Counted from the first letter of the stretch, positions 12,572 to 63,544 are shown. The stretch: 64,000 bases of DNA from Uloborus plumipes (GCA_038373865.1 JAXGGA010001631.1:1-64000); one strand, 5' to 3'. Notes: generated from the letters alone by a model not told the origin. Translations and numbers: made by a program.

Positions 12572-14266
12572 TTAAAAACACTCTTTACACAAACATAATT
12601 TACAGATTTCACATTCCCATGAACTTTGAATTGAATGACCTCGTTGGGTTCTTTTATTTTGTTTTCGACATTTAAAACAAGTTTTCTTGCTTCCTTCGAT
12701 TTTTTTCCTTTTGTGCTGATGCTCGAAAATACTTTCAACTACATTTATAGATCTTTTTCAACTTGTAAAATTTTGAACTAATTGTTTAACTAGGTTAGTT
12801 TTGAAGTCCTTTAACGTTTGAGGTCGATGAGTTTCAGGGTAGTTTGTTACACTCATAATGATATATGAGTTTACTATTGTGGTATCCAACAGAAACCAGA
12901 AGAGGTAGTACCACCATTTCATCGATTTCCTCGAAACACTGTAGTATTTCCGCTTTTGATCGGCCAAATCAATACCTCCCATATTGGAGTTGTACATTTC
13001 GAAAGCTTTCGGACAGCTAATTTCATTTTTTTCCTTTCCTTTTCTTCTTTTAACAGTGACTAAACTGCCATCTCCAATTGTAGAAATGATGCTGATTGGT
13101 TTTTTATCCAGCCAAGTACAGCACAACAAACGATTTTCTTGACTGCATTGGAAAGTAACACTTTCACCTTGGGAGTTAAGCTTTACTTGTTTTAAGCTCT
13201 CCGGCAGTTGTTTTCTATTAGTCATAATTGTACCACAAGATATAATACTCTTTTTCAAAAGTGCTATGGCCAATTTAACGCTCGAAAAAAACCGATCAAA
13301 ATATACTTCGTGAAATTTTGCTTTCAATGATTGAATCAAATTCATCACTACGTCATAGCCTAATCCGTTATTGCTTCTTTCGACGGCATCATTTTTTCCA
13401 CCATAAATATTGAAGTTGTAAACATATCCCAAATAAGAAGTGCACAGCATCCATATTTTTATCCTTCTTTTTGCGGGCTTTAACAGCATGTACTGCACGA
13501 TGCCAAGTCTTCCTTTGTATTTTATTAATGCCTCATCCACTGAAATTTCTTTGTAGGGGTGAAAATGTTCTTGAAATTTACTCTTCAAATTTGATAATAA
13601 GGGTTCAAGTTTTTGAAAAATATTGAAATCCGGGCTATTTCTTGGTTTCTCTATGGATTTATCGGATAAGTGAAAGTATCTTAAAATTTGAAAAAATCTA
13701 TTTTTTGGCATTATTCTTTTGACCAAGTCATGGCCGTGAACTTGATCAGTTGACCAATAATCAGTTAAATGTGACATTCTTATTAGACTCATAATTAATA
13801 ACACTGCAATGAATGCCCACATCTCTTCTATATTAGTAACTGGCTTCCAATATTTATCAAACTTTTTGGATTTTTGGGCAGCAATTTCCGCATACAAATT
13901 TGTGTTATTCATTTAATTTTCCATTTCTTCGTCAGTCAGCAATAATTTGAAGTAATCCAACTCCGTTGAACCAACTTCTAATGCATGCTTGGGACCAGGA
14001 TCACCATTGAAGTGCTTGGTTTTTATTTGGCTGCAATTTACGGTTGACGACCAAGTCAGCAATTCATTTTCATTTTGAGGGCAATCATTTTCTGAATCCT
14101 CATCATCATCAGAAGATGATGTATCATCTGTTGCTTGCTGTGGACATAACATTGACACATTATTTTCATCATCCTCTTCGATATCTATATCTGATAAATC
14201 AGTGTCGCTGTTAAAGAGAATAGCGTTGATTTCCTCCCTAGTCAAATTTCGTCGTCTCCTAGACAT
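12572..14266 (-). pseudogene. piggyBac-type (PGBD) transposase, interrupted by two in-frame stops
   Basis: One reading frame runs from ATG at 14266 (MSRRRRNLTREE, a typical PGBD start; an in-frame ATG at 14284 is less likely) to TAA at 12572-12574, about 564 codons. It is broken only by TAA at 13913-13915 and TGA at 12758-12760. There is no frameshift. The N-terminal acidic, Ser-rich region is followed by the DDE_Tnp_1_7 catalytic core. All three expected acidic residues are present: D244 in SVDEAL, D324 in YFDRFFSS, and D433 in GGIDLADQ. The C-terminal Cys-rich domain (TCFKCRKQ, then WECEICKLCLCKECF) lies after the TGA, so a product ending there would lack it. The active family would cut and paste at TTAA. 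Either stop alone would inactivate the full protein unless read through. Recent inactivation or an assembly error could explain it. Confidence 0.88.
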
Positions 14267-14577
14267 TTTCACATTAGCTCCCAATCAGATGGAAAGTTGA
14301 AATAGGAACTGAAAATTTTTCCAAGCAAAACTAGCTCAGTGTCAACTATTTCCTCTGAAGTTGAAAGCAGGTGCAATACCTGTAATTATCCTAGCGATAA
14401 GAAACCTTCTCCCAGGTACGAGAGAGCGGATGAATAGAGTTTTAAAAGGGGGTGTCGAAACCTGTCATTTAACGATTTCACGCTTCTCGATTCGGAGGGG
14501 GAAGCAAATCTTTTTGGGCTGGCTCGGCTATTACGGGATGGAAAGGTTTTATAAATTTGGGAGGATTTGGGCTATAA

Positions 14578-14595
14578 CGAAAAGGAAAGGGTTAA
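14578..14595 (-). mobile_element. Candidate piggyBac terminal repeat with TTAA
   Basis: Read on the minus strand, the sequence is TTAA followed by CCCTTTCCTTTTCG, about 310 bp upstream of the transposase start. piggyBac elements integrate at TTAA and their ends commonly start CCC or CCY. This fits the 5' end of the element whose broken transposase lies at 12572-14266. I could not find a matching inverted end on the other side (11.8-12.57 kb), so that end is lost or too diverged. Confidence 0.5.
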
Positions 14596-17500
14596 CGTGT
14601 CAAAATGAAAATTTTCAGATTTTAAGGCAAAAACATAGCTGTAGCTTAGAACTATTCTTCCAATGAGTTAATATTATATGTTCACTAAAAATTGGAACAT
14701 AATTTCGTTCAGGAAAATTAGTCACTCCAAAAATAAATGTTTTGGCCCAAGGGAGGTTCGTTCCCATTGAGGTGCCTCTGAACTCGTTACCCAATCAAAC
14801 GAATGAGCCTCCCTCTCGGGTTGCAATACATTCAAGCAATGAGTAGCAAAAAATGTAACAAATCAGCAATAAAACAGCAAAATGTATATAACTGTTCAAT
14901 GATGCAAGTATGCCATTTTGTGATAGCTTTTTAAATACATGACCTCAGTGCAGTTTAAACATACATACAGCAAATTTTATAACTGCATTTTTGGTAATAC
15001 TATTTCATTCAAACACTCTAAGCATCAAATGGTCAGAATCACATATGAATCTTGAATGTTTTTGAATAATTGAGCTGCCATTTTAAATTAAAAAAAGCAT
15101 TACTTAGAAGGGATAAAAAAAATTAAAAAAAAAACTGTGTTCTGTTATTTCAGAGTTTAAAGGCTAAAAGTTTTAAAGCTGCGATTTTCTTTGAAATCTC
15201 AAAATGTTTTTGTTTGGTGAGTAATTTATAGCATACTCATGATTATTAATAACACTGTAAACAGAATGATATGAAGAAATTGCAAGATTTTTTTTCTTAT
15301 AAGATGTAAATAAATTTAGCTATACCATTATGCCAATCAATGACTGATAAAGAAGGTGCCTTACTTCTATAAGATAGATGCAAAAAATAAATAATTGCAC
15401 TTCATTTAAGATCAAATAGGTAAGTAACAATATAAATGTCAAAATGCATGAAAAAATTAACTAAGTACAGATAAAAACACACCATTCTTCAATAACCAAA
15501 CTTATTTGAAATTTACAGCAGGCAGCAAGTTTTTTAAACATCATAGCTCATGAATAAACAAACAGTTAGACAATTTATTTACATGATTGTCTTACAAACT
15601 CGAACATCAGTTCATCCAAAATCTCTGAATCACTGTATGACAAAGAAAATAAAAAAGCTAACGTTTCCTTATGCAGCAACGACTAAAGCTAATTTCATCA
15701 TTTCGTTTATTAAAATTATCGCTACACTAAAAATTCATTTTCTAAATTCCGTTTTAATTGTAAACAGCATAAAGATAAAGTTTAAATGATTGTAGAATTG
15801 TCTTAGCTTAGATTGTGACAACAGTTGGAGGAAATTTTAATGACTAGACCTCAGCAACTTTGAACGTACAATTTACCCTTCAAATATTTAAAAGAAAAAC
15901 TTAAATAAAGATTCAAATATATCATTTTTGAACTCATTTCGAAACAGTCAATACTAAAATACAAATAAAAACAAGTTCTAGTAAAAGATGGATCAACGTC
16001 AAATGTTTGCAAATAATTCATACAGTTCTTTGTTAATAATAAAATATATCAAACATATAGCTGCAAAACAAATGAAAATATCTTCATATAAATATATAGT
16101 AATCAGTTATAATATTATAACCATCATGAAGCAGTCATTCTAACGCAACAAATAACAATACACATGGAAATTAACATTTTCAATTTGATCTCATGAGCAA
16201 CTAAAATTTTAAAAAATAAGTTAACATTTATTTATTTGTGAAAGCAACAACCAAGTAACAGGGTGAGCGTTCCTTAAACTAACTACTTGAGGTAAAAAAC
16301 GGGGGGAAACTGAATATGTGTCATCAATGACATGAATTTAAGCATCACATCTTTTTAAAAAGGATAACTAAGATTTCAAAGATTAATAATCTTTTAAAGC
16401 AACAAAATGACACTAGCCATCATAAATTTTACAAAGCATATATTGCTCTAACATTAAATAAATTCTAAATCCTTATGTATGTGCACATAGCTATGAATAA
16501 TGAAGTGAAAACAAAGAAAGCTCATATGGTGAAACTATACAACTGGATTACAATTGCATGTTTTTTCTTTTTCACTTACACTTTTATCAAACAAAGCGTC
16601 TACAAAACTTACACACAATCAAATAATCAACCCTGTCTATTTTAGAAAAACCTCACAAGTCATTAGAAGTGTATATTATTTTATATTTTTCACCTTTTAG
16701 CTGCAAAGTTCAATGCAAAGTAAATTATGTTGAAAGAACAAAACTATATACATAAATGCAAGTTTTTTCCAATAAATGGAAAGGGCCCAAAACATACTTT
16801 AGAATAAGGTATGTAAATGGGAAAAATTAGCATGTTTATACACTACATTGACTTTAAATATATTTTCAAAGCATGACTATGGAAGGGATAAAGATGTTTC
16901 CGATGTTAGATCTATTAATTAACTGCAGAGATGATGACTCTGTGAACATAGCAAAACATTTATTCCGAAATAATGAATCATTTTCTTCTCTCTCTCTCTC
17001 TCTCTTTTATTTGATTGTTTTTTGATGCTTGCTTAGTAGCATTATATTAAGGTTTGAAACCTGCTAACTCAATTTTGTGTCATCTTTTTTTTTTTTCGTT
17101 TCTGCTGTGGAAAAACCAGAACTTAGTATTTGATAATGCTAAGTAGTTCATATAATTTCTTCTAAAGTGATAATACTTCTCAAATTAGCATACACAAGTA
17201 CAAGTGTAGTAGTGAACAAAAGAAATAGTATCTTATATTTAACTAAATATTATGCACATCTAAATATTATGCTATTGATATGTTCAAAATAATTTTGTCT
17301 TTAGAGCTGTAATTTGGATAGACAGTGACCAACATGGCATTATATATATATATATATATACACACAATAAAACCCCTCAGGTGAAACACTAAAAAGACAA
17401 ACATTTTTGTCTCTAAAAGAAGGGTGTTCAAAGGATAGGGGCTTCATAATTTTATCGATTTGGTTTTTACCCTTAACATAGATATCTTTATATTATACAC

Positions 17501-18559
17501 TACATAACCTTGTAATTTACTAGTTTCTTTAACAAGGTAAGTGAGTCAAAGGTAAGCTTTGATGGTTTTACATAATTTTCTGGTTAGCTTCATCTGGCTA
17601 AGGTTCATAATGCACTTTCAAAGTTACAGCTTGTGGAGAAACTATTTGTTGTCCAAAAGTGGTCATGTGCTAAAATGACTCTTAAAATGTGAAAAAAAAA
17701 AAAAAAAATGTGGGCGAACTCTTTTGTACTTTTAGAAAAGTAATACAATGCTAAATTGAATGAAAAAAAATAAAATTACCAAAAGAATTAAAACAAAAAA
17801 AAAAAATTTTATAAACCAATGTGCAATGTCAAAAAATAATATAACGTATGGTGGAGTCTGAAAAAAGCTTTATCACATTAGTTTAGATATTTTTTCTCAA
17901 GATGGGGCAACGTTAAGAACTTGCATGTAGTTCAAATTTGCACAAAGAAAAAACCTTAATCTGTTAAATTTATTACCGTTTTATGAATTAAAATGGATTT
18001 GGTTAAAGATAAGTAAATAAATAAAAGATATTTTAGAGATAGAATAAGAATATCTCACAAACAAAACTTCAAAGAATTTCAATACTTGTAAATAAAAATA
18101 CATTTTTACATGGAAATTAGAACTACTATTCTCAAAAGTGAAATTGCATGCAATGGCGGTTGATCGTTGTACTCTCTTCAAATTAGCCATTTGAACTGTA
18201 GATGCCTGTTTTACAATTCAGTACTGCATTTTGTGATAACAAATGAAATTAAATCTACTTTTTATGAGATGTTCACTTAAGGAACACTGGCCACCTTCAG
18301 CTTAAATTAATGATCAACAATATTTTAATTATTTTATTCTTGAAACAAAATATTTATTTCAGAACCAATTTGTTCACAAACAATGTAACAATGCAAATTA
18401 CACCCATACTAGTGACTGAGTCAATATTTGAGGGTGTCCATATGAGAGGGGTTTCTAATGCACTAATCTTAATGTTTAGTGTCAGGGAATTAGAAACTGT
18501 CTGCATAAGAGGGGAGTCTAAATTTGAAGGGTGTGTATTTGGAGGGGTTTTACTGCATA

Positions 18560-18594
<35 letters not shown>

Positions 18595-19786
18595 TGCAAC
18601 AAACGAATAAGATTTTTTTAGACTATGCTTGATTTTCATTTTTTTTCTTCATAGAAACCATACCATGCTTCTTTCCATTGAATTTATTTGTATGAGTTTT
18701 GTACAGCATTTTTTTCAGAAAGGAATATATAATTATGTATATATTTAAATATCTTTATAAATATATATGTGTAATATACTTTTAGGAGGTATTAGAAACT
18801 ATCACACTTTGAACGTAAAGCAACCAAAATGATTAACCATCAATGCTTGTACTTAATAAATATACAAATTTAACAGCTGTAATTTTCATAAAATATTCAA
18901 CTTAAATAAAAGACTTCACTTAAATAAAATTATAAGAAAAGAAACTTTGTACTCTTTTAGAAAATGAAAATTCATTATAAATAATTATTCTGTTCAATAA
19001 AAACTTATACTTAATTAAGTTTAATAATACTTTCATGTGTATATATGTATATATTTTGTATTTATTTATATAATTATATACATATGTATAATATAATTTT
19101 TTTATATATAATACACTTTTAAATAACTTCTGTACCTGTACATGTCAAGATATATACATAATGAAATAAAATCTGACTAAAAATGTACATAAATGGTGGG
19201 TGATAAATAGTCATGATGAAGGAATAGTTTTACATTAAAAATAAATAAATAAAAAAATTTAAAAAAAAGTAAAGTGGCTTGTCATTGGAATGAAAAAGAA
19301 AATTTAAATTTCATTAATGCACAAAATTAAGGCCCCAACCAACAAAAATATTTCTCACGGGGCAATTATGAAAGAATGTTTGAAACTGCAACTGGCAGCA
19401 AAACCTCAGTATATGAAATTCCTAAACTATCCCAGTTATTTTTTAAATGTACCCCCATTACTAATAATTTAATTTGGGCTTATCAGAAAGAAAAATCAGT
19501 AATATATCATTGATTTTAATTCTTACTGCTTCAAAAAACTCTAATATAACAAAATTAACTTTGAAAAGGAACTTAAAAGTAAATATTTTTATCACAAAAT
19601 AAAATAGGTTTTGTATTGCAAGTTTTCTATAAAAGGTTAGCTCATATCAAAAAGAGTACAGGAGAAAATTCCTCTCGTCTTTGATAATTACAGAACAGCA
19701 GTGTATGAGATGGTATATTTAACTATACATTTTTGGCATAAGTGGCCAATGCTACAATGAGTGAAAAATCACAGCTGTTAGTCTCA
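14596..19786 (-). other. 3' flank of the AGAP gene
   Basis: AT-rich DNA downstream of the AGAP stop. The first canonical AATAAA read on the minus strand is near 19071-19076, which would give a 3' UTR of about 0.7 kb. Further signals lie beyond it. The stretch also carries a pogo-like element (17365-18555), a (TC)n run at about 16985-17006 and several (TA)n tracts. No other exon is seen. Confidence 0.45.
17365..18555. mobile_element. pogo-like or similar TIR element between two (TA)n tracts
   Basis: The left end reads CAATAAAACCCCTC. The right end, reverse complemented, reads CAGTAAAACCCCTCC, giving 13 of 14 matching positions. Subterminal blocks resembling GGGTGTCCATATGAGAGGGG are repeated inside the right arm. 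The element is 1.19 kb, has no transposase ORF, and is bordered by (TA)n on both sides (17340-17360 and 18564-18592). The end sequence resembles pogo/Tigger-type ends. TA duplication cannot be proven because the flanks are themselves TA-rich. Confidence 0.5.
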
Positions 19787-57370
<37,584 letters not shown>

Positions 57371-58017
57371 CTGCAAAGCAAATTTAAAGTTAGAAAAAAA
57401 AAATATATATATATATATATATATGTACACATGTATTTTAAAACACAGAAGCAAAAAGAAAAAAAACCTACATGCTTCATTGAAAATATGATTATTTTTC
57501 TATTAAAAAAAAAAACATTTTGATATACCAGCCAACTTCTTACTTATATGCATACAGCTCTACTAACAGCAACAATAAAAGGCACTAGAGGGTAACTCCG
57601 ATGCTAATGCTTCTTAAAATACATTTATCCATATCATCTTTACTAAATAATTTTGTACGTGATAATTAGAGCTACTTAGTGAATTTATTCAAAGAACAAG
57701 TAAAGACAATCGATTGTTGCTACAAGGTTAGTACAAAACTATTTCCATTTTACGAAATGAAAACAATACCTTTGTACAGAAAATATCAATAATGAAAACA
57801 ACATTGATGAACACAAAATTTGCAATGATTGCACACGTGTTTTGGGGGCAAATGGATTTTGTCAACGCTATTTCTCTTATTGAATGCTCTTTCTCCATAA
57901 GCTCACTTTCTTAACTAAAAACACCTTGCAACCTTAAAACACATGTCTGATATCGATCGCAAATTTCGTGCTTTATTAAATGTTACTTTCACTGTTTAAA
58001 GCTTTGCTCTAATTGAA

Positions 58018-58170
58018 AACTAGCTGGTGCCAGCGACTTCGTCTGCGCAGATTAGTACTTCGAGTAGCTTATTTTTTTTCTCCAAGGTCATAACTATCTT
58101 GATACCAAAATTCGTCAAAATTAGCTCTGTAGTTTAGTTGTAACAGACAAACAGATTAACTTCGAGAGAT
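58018..58170 (+). repeat. Retroposon-like repeat beginning ACTAGCTG
   Basis: ACTAGCTGGTGCCAGCGACT followed by TCGTCTGCGCAG, and further on ACCAAAATTCGTCAAAATTA with GACAAACAGATT. This series is typical of widely dispersed arthropod retroposon fragments and parallels 50779-51350. Class not determinable. Confidence 0.35.
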
Positions 58171-59486
58171 CCTTTTTCTCTGTTGTGTAATGCATGTAAA
58201 TTGAAACAAAGTATTTTTGATGATGATCTCACTAATAGGTATTATAAAAGCTATAGTTTGTGAGGATAGATGTACGTATGTATAATGATTGACGGTAATG
58301 CAAATCTTATAGGTAGCTATTGCAATATTGTACTCCTATAAACCATGTTAAACGATTTTTTTTTTTAATGTTATATTAGGTTGTTTCATAATTATTGACC
58401 GAAATCGAAACATATAGAAAAACAAGCGTCAAAACGAAAGTAATCTATTTTCTTTAACAAAATTGATCTTCGTCGACAAAAGCACACACTTATTTTTTCG
58501 GTGTTTAGCATGCCCTCTCGAAAACAATTAAATAACACTATTTTCACGGTGTTATATGCATAACTCTAACGGTTTTTGCAGCGCACGCCAGAATAGCTCT
58601 CATATGACAGACTTTTTCCCTTCTTACTTGACACTTAACTAATAAGTTTTGGACAATTCACACAATATCTTTAAAAATTACAGCCTATATTTTATTCTAA
58701 TGTATAAGCTATATATATATGTATATATTAATGCAAAGTTCCATTAAAATCTATTCAGTAGCTTTAGTGTGAAATAGTAGCAACATTTATACATACAAAC
58801 TGTTATGTTTATAATAGTAGTAAGATCTGACTCGGTCTTATAAGAATCATTTTCTGGAAGGAGGTGGAAGGGGAGATGATAAGCACAGTCAGTTGATGTT
58901 ACATATTTAATTGTTACCAGCAGAAAATTAAAAAAAAAAAAAAAAAAACAATGTACACTGAAAATTAACAATAATGCTGTAAGAAAATTAAGTTCAAATA
59001 TGAAAATACTTTCTTGCATCATTTAATATTCAAAATTCAAGCATTCACAGATACAAAAAAGATAAAATTTAAAAGTTTGTATTCAATGCGATCATCTATA
59101 CCTACATATAAAAGAACCAAAATTATCCCAAGATGAATTTATTAATTAGCTTGATATTGTGATGATCCTTCCTAGACGCAGCCTTACTGCCAGAAAACTC
59201 ATTTTTAAGCTTCAGTGGTGTGTGTGTAGAGGGAGGGGGGCGAAACTTCCTCTATTTTTAACAGAAGAACTGTGTCAACCAACGCCTGAGATAAAAATTT
59301 TGTTTTGAGGTTCATATTCCAAAAGTTTTATTCATATCATACAATCAAGAAATTAAAATGTGCTCTTTTTTTGGAAGATTACTTTTTTAGCGCTGTACAA
59401 TCTCGATTTGAATCTTATTATTATTTACTAAATAGTTTTTTTTAAGTGCAATTCCATAACTAAAATCTCAAATTATGCCTTTACAC

Positions 59487-59822
59487 CAGCGTTGCCATTA
59501 CACCATGCGGCCCGCGAAGCTGATCCGTGTGGCCCGTTGTTTTGTTCAACGTTACAAATCGAAAAGCACGATTAATGACAATACAAATATTCAGAAATTG
59601 GTTTCTGAAAAGCTGAAGCATTTAATAAAATAAGTAGGTAGTAAGTCCTATCAACTCATGATAACAACAATAAATGGTTTTTAATTTTCTTTCTTTTCCC
59701 ATATTTTTGAGTGTTATTTAGAAAAAAATATAAATATTTCGAAACTTTACATGTGTTCCGGCTTGCGAGAATGACTTTAATATGAGGTACGGCCTTGGGT
59801 TGAAAAAGGTTGGACACCACTG
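59487..59822. mobile_element. hAT MITE, 336 bp, with 8-bp target duplication
   Basis: It begins CAGCGTTGCCATTACACC. The other end, reverse complemented, begins CAGTGGTGTCCAACC. It is flanked by CTTTACAC (59479-59486) and CTTAACAC (59823-59830), an 8-bp duplication with one mismatch. The internal phrases GCGGCCCGCGAAGC and AAGGCCGTACCTCATA are shared with common hAT families. No coding capacity. Confidence 0.75.
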
Positions 59823-59995
59823 CTTAACACCTTTCCCTGATGCCTTATTTTATGCAAAAAATAATAATAATAATGATCGGTTTTAACGAAAAATAACTTT
59901 TAAGTTTAAGTAGAAAAAAAAATCCCTATAGATAAACAAATATAAACGCAAAATTGCGACCAAACATGGTAGATGACATCGCACTTCTCCACATA

Positions 59996-60960
59996 CACTG
60001 GTAGTCAAAATTATAAGGACAAAGGAAAAATTACCATATCTTGGCTTTATTTGGTTGGAAAGTTATGAAAATTTTATAACTTTACACTAATGGTGAATGA
60101 ATGTTTCTTTATCAGTTTAAATAAAAATATATAGGAATTTCGTCTATATAGAATGAAGTTTGAATTTAGACATTCATATGATATGGGCAAAATTATAAGG
60201 ACAACGTGTGTTTTGCCCTGAAACACCCTAATAAATAATAATTTAGCACTTTTTTTCAATTTCTTTTATTAGCCTTGATGTCATGGAAGTTTTGAAAAGG
60301 TTTTTTTTCTGTCATTTTCGAAGGAGGAAATGAGTTTTTGCTTAGTTCAATATTGAATACTTAGTGTGGCTTCACACTAAGAATGCCTCATAAAGTTTCC
60401 ATTAAATTGAGATCGGCTTTTTTGATCGGCCAGTAAAATAGTTTCACGAAATTTGCATTAATCCAAGATTTTAAAGTCAGAAAAAGATTTCTTTAGACAT
60501 TATCCTGCTGGAACTATGTGTCTCCGTTTGTAATTAAAGATGCTTTTGGTTAAAAAAAAAAGAAAACATCTCCTAGTATATGAACATAAATCTCAAGATT
60601 TACTCTGACTTCTACAAAAACCATTGAGGAGTATTTTCCATGTGTTTCGAAATTTCCTCAGACCATTACTGAGCCATCTCCAATTGCAACGCTATGAGAA
60701 TTTTTTTTCTTTCACAGAGATCGTACAAGAAGTACACAAAAACATCTTATGCGTCCAAATAAAACTTTTTTCATTCAGAAAAGATTACATTATCTCCATT
60801 TTTACCTATAATAATGTATTTTTGGTACATTCAGTCCTTGGGCTCTAAAAAAATTTTTAAGAGTAGGTCGTAAAGTTAGTTTTAAAAAATAAAGCTTTTT
60901 CTCCATTTGTCAAGTTCAAGCACTGCAACGTATCTGGAATTCCCGTCTAATTTTCACCAT
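59996..60960 (-). mobile_element. Decayed Tc1-like DD34E element
   Basis: The left end starts CACTGGTAGTCAAAATTATA then AGGACAAAGG, preceded by TA (59994-59995), a typical Tc1-family terminal repeat. CAAAATTATAAGGACAA recurs at about 60188-60204 as an internal repeat. The transposase remnant lies on the minus strand (60390-60800). The right end was not found. Confidence 0.7.
60390..60800 (-). pseudogene. Tc1-like transposase remnant, DD34E
   Basis: Minus-strand translation gives NVIFSE-stop-KKFYLD (first Asp region), IGDGSVMV-stop-GNF at 60658-60681 and QQDNV-stop-RN at 60493-60510. WINANFVKLFYWPIKKADLN with LMETL follows. The D (60502-60504) and the E (60397-60399) are 35 codons apart, leaving 34 between: DD34E. 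Stops replace the expected Trp after SVMV and the residue after DNV. The first catalytic block is in another frame, so there is at least one frameshift. It is a different family from the DD36E copies in this window. Confidence 0.78.
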
Positions 60961-61748
60961 CATTCACAATCATTCAAGTCATGAAACTTTCGTGTTTTCC
61001 GTTTATGAGTATGTGTGAAGCATAAGCTTAGTTTATAACAATCGTAACTGACGTTACTGAATTATTCAGTTACTTATATTGAATATTTTGAGTATCGCTT
61101 GTTTAAATGTTAAACCACCACTTTTTTTTTCTATAATAATACTGAAATCAATAAATAGACGCATTGGCTTAAAAAAAAACACTAATGAGAAATTAAGTTT
61201 TGTACGCGAAACACTTGATGGCTAAATTATCAGATAAATTAATTTATTTAAAGCTCGCGCGAAAAAGAAAAGAAAATAAATAAGTAAAAATCGGGGTTTA
61301 TGCGATAAAATCAAATCTTTATATTGTTTAAGCCAGTTAAAATGTAATCTATGTTACTCGGGTAGTAATAACGAATAGAATGACACCTTTTTCATTACAA
61401 TCGAATGAATAGTTTAGGCGCTACGTAAAACCAAAGGTAAATACTCGTATAAACATGCATATATACAGATACATACATTCATACATATATGCTCTACGGT
61501 TAAATAAACGTAAATACAGACATACATAGAATGCTACAATCATATACTCTCCCCATCGTTTTAGCTTCGCCGGAGTCGGTAAAAATAATTAAAAGTAGCT
61601 TTCTTGCGTTCTAGTGTTTTCAAAGTCAACTGCACGGTACTGGACTTTTAGAAAAAACATATTACTTAGATATTATTAAAATTATTTTTTAATAACTATT
61701 TATATAAAATAAATTAAGTTTACACAAAGGACGAAATACCAAACAATT

Positions 61749-61984
61749 TAACGGCAAAGTACATCAGAAAAAATATTAATCTTTTGTTTATACCCATGAA
61801 GGGATGCACCTTCACCTCCTAGCTTTTAAAAATAAAATTAAATTAAATTAAGGAAAAAGGAACTAACGGCAAAATACTTTAAAAGCTACACAATACATCA
61901 CGAAAACTATTAATATCTCCACAAGCATCGGTTGTATGCAGGGGTGAAATCTCACACCCATTTGCTTTTAAAAATAAAATTAAA
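61749..61984. repeat. Diverged tandem duplication (unit about 120 bp)
   Basis: TAACGGCAAARTAC ... ACTATTAAT/ATATTAAT ... GCTTTTAAAAATAAAATTAA occurs twice in a row (about 61749-61850 and 61865-61984), with moderate divergence between the copies. No coding content. Confidence 0.55.
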
Positions 61985-62389
61985 CAAGGAAAAACTACAA
62001 AATATTAAAAAAAATTTTATAAACAAAAATTTATTTAATATTATGTTAGTCTATTTTTTTTAATTATACATTTTAATTACATATTTTAAATAAGTAAAAT
62101 TACATTCATTTTAAGAAATGGGCAATTACAAAAATGCTGTGATGCGAGAAATAAAACAAATTAAATAATTTCAAGAACGGTGAAAATACATCTCACCAGG
62201 AAACCACACGATAGTTAAATGATAAAAAAAAAAATTAGATAAATAGAAATCCAAAGAGCATTGTAAAACATGTTTCTGAACGCATAAAATACTTGGTTTT
62301 GTATCACCGTTATTGAAATATTAGGTCTTAAAATCTGCAAAATTAAAAAAAAGAAAGAAAGAAAATCTCCAAATTATGCTACATTTCTT

Positions 62390-62636
62390 GAAAAATGGAA
62401 CACACCTTTCACACGATTTGTAGATGAATGCAGACGGTGAAGTTACGTGATCAATTTCTCGCAAAATCTTTAAATTTGTAATTCTTAAAATCTTGGCCAG
62501 GCTTTAAGATCTCATACCTCGATAACAGACGGACGAGGGCTAATAATTTTTGCGTTAAAAATATATGTATCTTTCGATTTCAACATTTCTCATCTCATTA
62601 TTACATCATTCGTGTGGTTCCCCGGTCAAATATCAC
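62390..62636 (+). repeat. Dispersed repeat, copy B (pair with 680-950)
   Basis: Same block order as copy A, ending TTCGTGTGGTTCCCCGGT. Same strand, about 61.7 kb apart. Without an ORF or clear ends the class is unknown. Confidence 0.6.
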
Positions 62637-62809
62637 TTTAAAAGAAATAAATAAATCTATAATTTTTTTTATTTTAGGTTTAATTTTTTTTTTTAAATTA
62701 AAAAAACTAATAAAAACATACATTTTTTAGCGATTTACATGTGTGGGTGCACCCCCTACACATAATTCTGCCGGCACCCATAACGAGCTGATAGGTATCA
62801 GTAGTCAGT

Positions 62810-63000
62810 AGGCAGGAGCGTATACAGAAATAGTTTTTGGGATAGGTCCCAAAAAGTAAAGTGTCTTCTAGGATGGTCCTTATTTTTCAACTTTGTTTTT
62901 TCCTAAGTTTTACCCCTCATTTTTTTACATCGGGTTTAAAACTAACACGAGAAAAAAAAAAGGTCCATTCCCACAATTATAAATGGTGCCCCGCAGAGAC
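62810..63000. repeat. Possible eroded hAT MITE
   Basis: CAGGAGCGTATACAGAAATA followed by GTTTTTGGGATAGG resembles common hAT termini (CAGGGGCGTATCCAG-type). The opposite end was not located. Confidence 0.3.
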
Positions 63001-63541
63001 GATAAATGTGACCACGTAAAATATATATTATATATATGTTTTTCTTCCAATTTAAATTCATTTCGTTAAAACATAATTTGATGTCCCATAATAAACTAAC
63101 TGTATCAAATATGCATCAAAATATAGTTTTAAATTTATTGATATAGTATGTTGCGAACGAGAGCACCCCGAGTTCAGATAACGAAGCAATCCGAACGGAA
63201 CTGCTTACAGTGCCAAAGAACGATAAGTGACAGCTTACCGGGGTGGTGGTCCTCTTGTATGCTGCAAAAACGTATGTATTTTATGTTTAAACAATTTCAT
63301 TGATTAATTTAGTTATTACTACTACAAAATATTTGTTTTAAATGGAAATAGAAATTATATGTAAATTGTTATTACAAAAATTGAAGAATTTGGCTCCTTT
63401 TCATTTTTGTGGTACGTGTTATTGCCAATTTTTTTTAATGAAATTTTTACCAGTTACTTACTGACCAAAAATAAAGAAATAGATACTAAGACTTATAAGA
63501 ATATAAAATAAATTTTTGGCCAAAAGCTAAGAACCACCCAA

Positions 63542-63544
<3 letters not shown>

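Noticed and set aside
12381..12575. ORF of Phe/Tyr/Ile repeats
   Set aside because: Translation of a T-rich low-complexity tract downstream of the piggyBac transposase.
12550..12738. Separate small minus-strand ORF downstream of the transposase
   Set aside because: It reads the wrong frame. The correct frame through the same DNA gives the Cys-rich domain of the piggyBac transposase after the TGA.
63210..63270. Possible 23-nt minus-strand microexon (acceptor TTTTTGCAG, donor GTAAGC) in a phase that would join the first AGAP exon seen
   Set aside because: Its translation (IQEDHHP) does not match the conserved GTQ-D segment that should precede the exon at 57236, so the phase fit is probably coincidence. 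An alternative first exon cannot be excluded without transcripts.
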